Shown here in pieces: positions 58,058 to 64,000 of a DNA stretch of 64,000 bases. The first letter of the stretch is position 1, and every line of letters begins with the position of its first letter. The stretch comes from Oidiodendron maius Zn (Eukaryota; Ascomycota; Leotiomycetes; Myxotrichaceae). The stretch covers positions 348,069 to 412,068 of the forward strand of contig KN832888.1 in the NCBI GenBank assembly GCA_000827325.1, written 5' to 3'. A program made the position numbers and the translations under genes. Below the pieces are notes generated by a model that was not told where the DNA came from, made no database searches, and worked only from the letters and a program-made list of their open reading frames with translations.

Positions 58058-59350
58058 TGCTGGAATTAGGGACGTTTCTTAGAGGAACTGGGTGGTCCAC
58101 GCAGATCCAGTTGTGACAAGGTCGTGAAGAAAGCGGTTCCGAAGGATCGCGTGAGCGTTGAAACTATGTTCTGGAGGAGGTTGGTAAACGGTGCCTTGTA
58201 TCGGCACAACACAGCCCAGCCAGGACGATAGGCGCGGGCTTGGCAAGGCTGACGTTGCTGGTCTCAGTGGGTAGCGAGAATGGGCGCGGAGTATGGCGTA
58301 CGGGCGGTGATAGTTGATGCGGAGGATGCTCGCAACAGGCGGCGTGAGGTTCTCCAGCCGTGAGCAGCGAAAGCAACAGACGAAGTATATACTGTACTCT
58401 CGCACACCAAGGAAGCAACACGCTGAGCGTGAAACAAACCTGGAGCTCAGGGCTCCATGCTATATTATTTTCGTCCTTCACCTGGGGGTCCGCACAGAGT
58501 GACGCGGCCCCATGAGTGCAGGGTGCTGTGGCGGGTTTCCCACTGGAAGCTCCGTCCAATGGCCAGGACGCTGCGACTCGGCTGCGATTGAGGCAACGCG
58601 GCCGGCATTGGCAACATTGGCACGGGGTACTTGGCGCTGACGCGGGCATTGGCGCTGGCTGGGGCTCGATCTCCTGCTGGCCACTGTGATCGTGGCCCTC
58701 TGGAGCGACTCGGGGGCGGTGCTAGATGCCGAGAGCAAACCCTCGCAGTGAAATCTGGACTGAGGAAGATGCGGTGTGTAAAGCCTCTTCTGCACGCAGC
58801 GCCGCCGAGAGTTGGATTACGAAACGCATGATGATACTGTCGCTGTCCGACTCTTCGATTGTCGAGGCGCGACCCAGATCCACCCCGAATGCTTCATGTT
58901 TGATCGGTGTCTGGCAGTGACTGTCAGCAAGCCATAACCCGCACCGCTCATGGGCGGCGGGGCACTGCTGTAGTGCACAACTTTCGTATCCTCATACGTA
59001 TTTCCCTGACGTGCGCCTCTAACTTGTGCGACGCGCAATCCTAATGGGGGTAATGGTGGGGTGGACATGGAATCAACCCAAAAGAAATGTTTGTCACGTG
59101 CCTATCAGGTCACGAGGCGAGAGATTACGTGAGGTCTCTACACAGATGCACTCAAATTTGTCAACAGGAAGAGCCAACCCAAGGAACAAGGGTGTGGTAA
59201 AAAGTACATTGATTCGCCCTCTCATCATATATGCAACCAAAAGTGTCCTCTGCACTGCGCAGGGGCCACCAAAGCCCCTTGGTGAGTAGATGCAAAGGGG
59301 TATGGGATTAAAAGATCAAACTGTGAACGAAACATGATACTATGGTATTA
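58058..59350. other. Aspartic protease promoter and VPS18 3' flank
   Basis: 1.3 kb. Three words fitting the PacC pH-regulator consensus GCCARG lie at 58219-58224, 58239-58244 (minus) and 58630-58635 (minus). A TATATA lies at 58386-58391. Between 58600 and 58665 the word TTGGC recurs five times in GC-rich sequence. A CACGTG E-box lies near 59095. No gene seen. Confidence 0.45.
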
Positions 59351-62300
59351 TTATAACGCCCACTCGTTCTTACCATCCGTCGGGAGGATGAACGGTTCGT
59401 CTATACGCTTAATTGCGAAGTCGCTGCAGAGAATGCTGCTTTGTTATTAGCTATATCACTCGACGTCAAGTAGAAACTCTCCTACTCACCAAGCAGAAGC
59501 CACCAGACCATCCAGCTCCGCAACTGCTGCATCCCTCTTTACGCCCGTTACCATGCCCTTGCTTATCGACATCTGTAGCTCCCTAATCCTCTTCCCCTTG
59601 CTCACCCCGACCTGTTCTAGGACCTTCTTTCCTAGACAGTCGCTATGGAAGGCGTGTTGACACGGGAAGACAAAAAACTGCCTGCTCAAGAGAGGCAGAG
59701 TACAGACATAGCACTTTTCTCCCGGTTCAACAATCGCGTAGCGGTGGTCGAGAGCGGCTATGTCTACCTTGATATTTGCTGCCGTCTGTGAGGACTCGTC
59801 CATCTCTTTCTTCAGGCCATCGATATTTCGGCTGTAATCTTCCAGTGCGGCGCAAATCTCTTCTTTAAAGTCGTCGATTACCACAAAATCAGGGAAGAAT
59901 GGGATTAAGTCCTCAATTTTCAGTAGATTGCAGCGCTTAAGAAATTCGATGGCTGTTTTGATGCCGTTTGATTGTGATATGACTTTCTTGGCTATGGCAA
60001 GCCAGAGTTTCTTCTGTAGCGCAGGATTAAAGGCGGGTCTATCCGCAATAACAGACGCTAGGTCAATCTCCGAGTGTGCAAGAGCGAGCTCAACAGCTTG
60101 GAGATATTGCCCCATGGTACTATAGATGTGGACGCATGACTGGACGCGATTGTGCTGTATACACAAGCGGAGGGCGAAATCAGAATCGAAGCTTGGTTCA
60201 TCGCCCTGTAATTCAAGATAGTTTAAAAGAGCAGTCTCATCTTTGGACGGATGGAATGCGTAGATGGAAATGAGAGTATTATGAACAGCTGCATCAGTAG
60301 ATTGTAGATGGTTTATGACGTGAAGAAGATATCGGACGGCTTGGTTTTGTGAGAGTGGGCCTTTGAAATTTCGGTCGTAGCCAAGGAGAGCTGGAATCAG
60401 ATTCCGAGGTTCTAGATCTGGATGTCTCATAAGAATGTCGACGAGGTCGGTAGCTACGTGCGTTATGAGCCCGCTGCTGTAGCGATAGAACATCTCCGGC
60501 TCAGTTTGCCTTTTCAGCACGTCCAGTGCCTCCTTCCAACGCTCTCTTTGAATCCAGTAGGAGATGACGAAGTTATAATCGTTCACAGCGGTAGCAAAAA
60601 ACAGCAGCTCGTCTTCTCTACCATGACTACTAATGATATCATATGTCGTTTTCCGGTCTAGATCTGACTTGTACTTCTTCACAAAATTCTGAAATTCCGT
60701 GCGGATAGTGTCGAGTTGGTCCTTGGTTTGACCTGGGCTCAGGGTTTCCGATAGTTCAGCCTTAGTGATGATCGTATCGTCTAAAGAGTTGAGCTTAGAC
60801 ATAAAAATCTCAACAAGCCAGGTAGCAATCATGATATTTTGCATGACAGACGACTTCTTGTATGTGGTGATCTTTGTCAAAAGATACTTTCGAAGAGCAT
60901 CCTGCTGGTCATGGTCCACGAATGTCAAGGCAACTTGTTCAAATGGCTTGGTGCTTTTTCCATAAACGCCCGCTGCCTCGAGGTAGTTTCCTTTACTGAT
61001 GAGATAATCTCCAGACGCTGTTGCAACAGAGTCCTTCTGAGCTGGACTCTTGGCATAGCGTAGAGCTGCATCAAAATGCTCTGTCTGCAACATAACCTTC
61101 CAAACATCTCGATCCTCGTCATTTACTACGATTTCGTAGATTTCTTGAGTAGTAAAAAGCCAAAACGTATTCTTTTGTTGATCAGCAAAGAGTCCTAATG
61201 CCTGTTGACCGGGGTCAAGGACTGCTTGGTCGAATATAACCCTGTCATCCAGGCGATTCACTGCAATAATTCGACCACCAACAAGATGCAAAATATGCCA
61301 CTGAGTGAGAGCTATGGCATCCACTTGATCTTGACTGACGTTCTTCCGGCCTCCTGAAGAATCGGAAGCGGGTAATTGAGATCTAGGCAGCAATTTTCCT
61401 TCCCCAAAAACCTTTGCCCCTAAGGCTGGAGCTGCTGGGGATGTAAGTAGTCTACCATAGAATGCCCCTTGAGATGAAAGCCATGCGAAGTTGCGATCCG
61501 GTTCAAGGTCCTCTGGATTTGCAGATACTGGGACATCTGGAGAGACAACCAGTGCTGATGATGGAGTGGGTCCTATTTTAGAGATCTCGTGGGAGCTGGG
61601 CTGTTCAGATTCGAACAATCTGGTGTATATTGAGCCGCCACCCTCGTGTCCAACTCGTCCGATTTTTCCAACCAGATGCAGAAGCCTCTTTTGTGTAGCA
61701 ATCAATACCCGCCGAATATCAGCACCAGCGCTGCTAGGAATGACATCGACCCATAGACCAGTTACGGGGCCATCCGGAACTTTCTGCAGGAGCTTGAGAT
61801 ATTTATCCTCCTTTCGGTAAAACTCTGTAGCTGTTTCAATATACCCTTCGTATATATTTCCATCGGATGCTCCTATGAGGATTTCTCGGGTGGACGAAGT
61901 CGGGAGAGAAGGACTCCATCCTATACTCTCAATAGAGACGCCACGAAGTCGAGAGAGTGGTCTGGGTTGACGAGACTGCGTATGAAGGTAATAATTTTCT
62001 CCAAGAGCAGTACCGATAACCAAGTGTGATGCTGTTGGGTCAAGGAACATGCGACGTATCACGCCAACTTCAGATGTCTTCTTTGGCAGGTCAATATCTA
62101 CTCAGCAGTCAGTTTCGTCAACGGGCATGTCCGGGGAGCTATCCATACCATCTATGTCTGCAGGATTGTCGAGGTCTATCCGTATGATTTTTCCATTAGC
62201 AAGGGCGATAACAAGAACGTTATTCGCGACTTGAGCAGCAACGAAGTCGGATGCGATTGAGAACTGGAGCTGAACTGGCAAGACATTGAAGATAGGAAGC

Positions 62301-62368
62301 AGCGAGCTCTCATTGAGATCTTGGAGATCTCGAGCGGCTATATAGCCGTTTGAGGGATCAAGAGCCAT
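59351..62368 (-). CDS. VPS18: Vps18 / Pep3, HOPS and CORVET tethering subunit
   Basis: Three exons: 62368-62149, 62097-59490, 59435-59351; 970 aa. The N-terminal half is a Pep3/Vps18 beta-propeller (IIRIDLDNPADID, then SHLVIGTALGENYYLHTQ), the middle an alpha-solenoid with clathrin-repeat character, and the C-terminus a RING-H2 finger (GEKCYVCTLPLLSRQFFVFP then CQHAFHSDCL) completed by the last exon (ACILCSDFAIKRIDEPF). The last intron ends AAAGCAG, a NAGNAG acceptor; CAG usage gives a normal C-x2-C, AAG usage adds a Ser. Vps18 is a core subunit for fusion at late endosomes and vacuoles. Confidence 0.93.
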
Positions 62369-63788
62369 CCGTCAAGAGCGGGGGTATTGCTTCATTTTCT
62401 TTCCCTAGTTGTAACCCAAGGCTGTGATGATGTCCCAAGGCTGGAGGTGGATCAATGGTTTGTCCGATGGTAACGGCAACTGCAGTAAAATATTAGTCAG
62501 CACATCCAGCTTGCGAGCTAGGTCACTGCGTCGTCTCGAAAGCTGATACTAACGCTACTCTTGAATAAGAAGGGAAAGATTAAGTCTCTTAAAATTTTAA
62601 CCCAATAAAACTAGGTGTAACGCGAAGCGTGCCTTCCTAGGGTTGTATTTGCCAGACCGTAACACAAGGAGCTTCTGTTAGCGATCATTCCAGCACACCA
62701 TAATTACAATTTACTGAGGAGTTTCTCTTTCGATTCGAAACCTCCAATATTAAAATTGGAGTTCCATGCTTCTACTTTTGGCATATACCTGAATCATGCA
62801 CCCGGGGATGGCATAGATATTAGATGGATGCCTCCTCTACGCGCTTGCTGCTGTGTAACCTAGTCTAGCAAGTCACTTCTACCATCTATCACTCGGGAAG
62901 GGATATTTGCTGCCACGTCTCTCTCTGGTATATAAGATGCTAAATTATGGGAGATGGTTTAGAGTCACTTCATAAACTATATGGTGAGGTTTTAAGTCAA
63001 ATATTTATACTTGAATATATTTTCCTCAAATGGAGACTAATTTATATTACAAACAGTCTTAGGTAGAAAGCCAAATCAAGTAGTTTCGGATTAATATGTA
63101 GGTTGATTACATTATAGCCATATATGAAGCTTTCTATCATGAGATTTTAACGTAAATGGCATACCAGAAGTCTGCAATATCGCAACTCAAGCTAGCGTCA
63201 CTCACTTGACAGCCAAGCCCAAGAGTTTCGAGTGTGCAGGCCGTTACTGGTCACGTATCTGTTAAAGTTAGAGATGACCTACTCTAGGTAGATTATATTT
63301 ACCTATATTAGACTTGTTCCTGACCTAAGACAGCTTAGTGCGGCCCATACACTAGAAGCAGGATTATTCTGCAGCACACTAAAAGAGACACAAGTGCAGA
63401 GCTGACTGTGAACAAAACCGCTAATATGTATATCACAAAACAAATGATACACAGAGATAGGGAACAATTTGGTCCGTTTACAAGTAACAGGTGTCCAGAC
63501 ACCAACTGCACAAAATAATATTGATAAGGATAATGAAAACAGGATAGCTTTGTCCCAGTAGATGTAATATCGGAGATACAACACTTGCATTTGGAAAATT
63601 TCCTAAGCCTTCTAACACTTATTTTGGTCTGTAACAGCATTTTTACACGATAAAGTCGAATGTCTAGTTATACACTTCTATTAATCTAATTATGTACATC
63701 AAATAAAAGGTGGACACGCCTTAGAGAAGAGTATGACTGTCTTCATGTCATCATCTTCATGGACTGGGAGACATTCCAGCTAGACGCA
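62369..63788. other. Intergenic region, AT-rich block from about 62850
   Basis: 1.4 kb with the VPS18 promoter near 62369-62600. From about 62930 to 63700 the sequence is strongly AT-rich. Minus-strand frames at 63303-63640 are hydrophobic, but overlap each other and match nothing, so no gene is called. Confidence 0.45.
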
Positions 63789-64000
63789 TTATTCAAGCCT
63801 GGAGGCGGAGACTTCAAGCAAGTTGTCCTTGCCTAGGGTGTTCTGGGTGTACCGAGCATTGAACTTAACGACCTTCTTGACCGCGTTGTAGGTCTGAACG
63901 TTCAGGGGAATAGGCTCGGTGCTAATGTACCAGGGAACGTTCTCCGTGCAAGTAGTAGTAGTCAGTGATCCCGTGTACGAGTAAACACCGTGCTTGTTGA
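63789..64000 (-). CDS. Alpha-type carbonic anhydrase, C-terminal part
   Basis: The minus-strand frame is open to the window end, so the gene starts outside. The visible 70 codons read GVYSYTGSLTTTTCTENVPW, then YISTEPIPLNVQTYNAV and VKFNARYTQNTLGKDNLLEV, ending SASRLE. This matches the last third of alpha-carbonic anhydrases, whose active-site loop normally reads SLTTPPC; here the two Pro are Thr. The family hydrates CO2 with a zinc ion held by three His that lie upstream of the window edge. Fungal members are usually secreted. Assignment rests on this one motif and the EPI...FN block. Confidence 0.8.
   Translation of the reverse strand, partial: NKHGVYSYTGSLTTTTCTENVPWYISTEPIPLNVQTYNAVKKVVKFNARYTQNTLGKDNLLEVSASRLE

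Noticed and set aside
63303-63640. Two overlapping hydrophobic minus-strand ORFs near the window end
   Set aside because: AT-rich sequence gives Phe/Leu/Ile-rich chance frames; the two frames exclude each other and neither resembles a known family.

Overview
The window is nuclear DNA of a filamentous ascomycete (Pezizomycotina). Evidence: dense genes with short phase-consistent introns (mostly 45-105 nt, GTAAGT/GTATGT-type donors, CTRAY-like branch points close to the acceptor), an ARG7/ArgJ ornithine acetyltransferase with a mitochondrial leader, a Ybt1/Bpt1-type ABCC transporter, a GPI-type aspartic protease, a MARVEL membrane protein and a secreted GH27 alpha-galactosidase. Class (Leotiomycetes or Eurotiomycetes) cannot be settled by eye. 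No retroelement, CRISPR array or bacterial feature was seen.

Layout: 1-2640 3' part of a ZZ/SH3 protein (+); 2881-4143 RPF1 (-); 4396-7045 glycyl-tRNA synthetase GRS1 (+), whose first intron holds an in-frame two-zinc-finger segment; 8175-11127 PAK kinase CLA4 (+); 11734-13616 SEC12 (+); 14671-16443 alpha-galactosidase (+); 16824-22013 ABCC transporter (-); 22957-24537 SEC61 (-); 24914-26424 MOD5 (+); 27075-28963 ORC2 (-); 29295-31570 CUT12-like spindle pole protein (+); 32389-33211 CDC34 (+); 33897-36774 UBA/UIM protein (+); 37576-38790 Sis1/Psi1 DnaJ (+); 39148-40876 PGS1 (-); 41050-41801 NDUFA12 (+); 42280-43728 ARG7 (-); 44156-49706 GCN2 (+); 50010-50627 MARVEL protein (-); 51504-52464 UreF (+); 52606-53835 CWC2 (-); 56044-56117 tRNA-Lys(CTT) (-); 56580-58057 aspartic protease (-); 59351-62368 VPS18 (-); 63789-64000 3' end of an alpha-carbonic anhydrase (-). 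Exon coordinates were built by joining reading frames at splice sites so that conserved family sequence continues; every multi-exon total is a multiple of three.

Most genes are housekeeping: translation and tRNA biology (GRS1, MOD5, GCN2, tRNA-Lys), secretion and vacuole traffic (SEC12, SEC61, VPS18), cell cycle (CLA4, ORC2, CUT12, CDC34), mitochondria (PGS1, NDUFA12, ARG7), protein folding (DnaJ). Several divergent pairs look functionally linked: ARG7/GCN2 share 427 bp with a perfect TGACTCA site, PGS1/NDUFA12 share about 170 bp with a CCAAT box, ORC2/CUT12 share about 330 bp.

The strongest candidate for something undescribed is GRS1 intron 1: an alternative acceptor would give a short isoform that joins the GlyRS N-terminus to two C-x2-C-x12-H-x5-H fingers. 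Secondary points: a NAGNAG acceptor inside the VPS18 RING finger, a stop-free intron in the splicing factor CWC2, a 7-nt microexon in NDUFA12, a GC-AG intron, and a four-unit heat-shock element upstream of the DnaJ gene.
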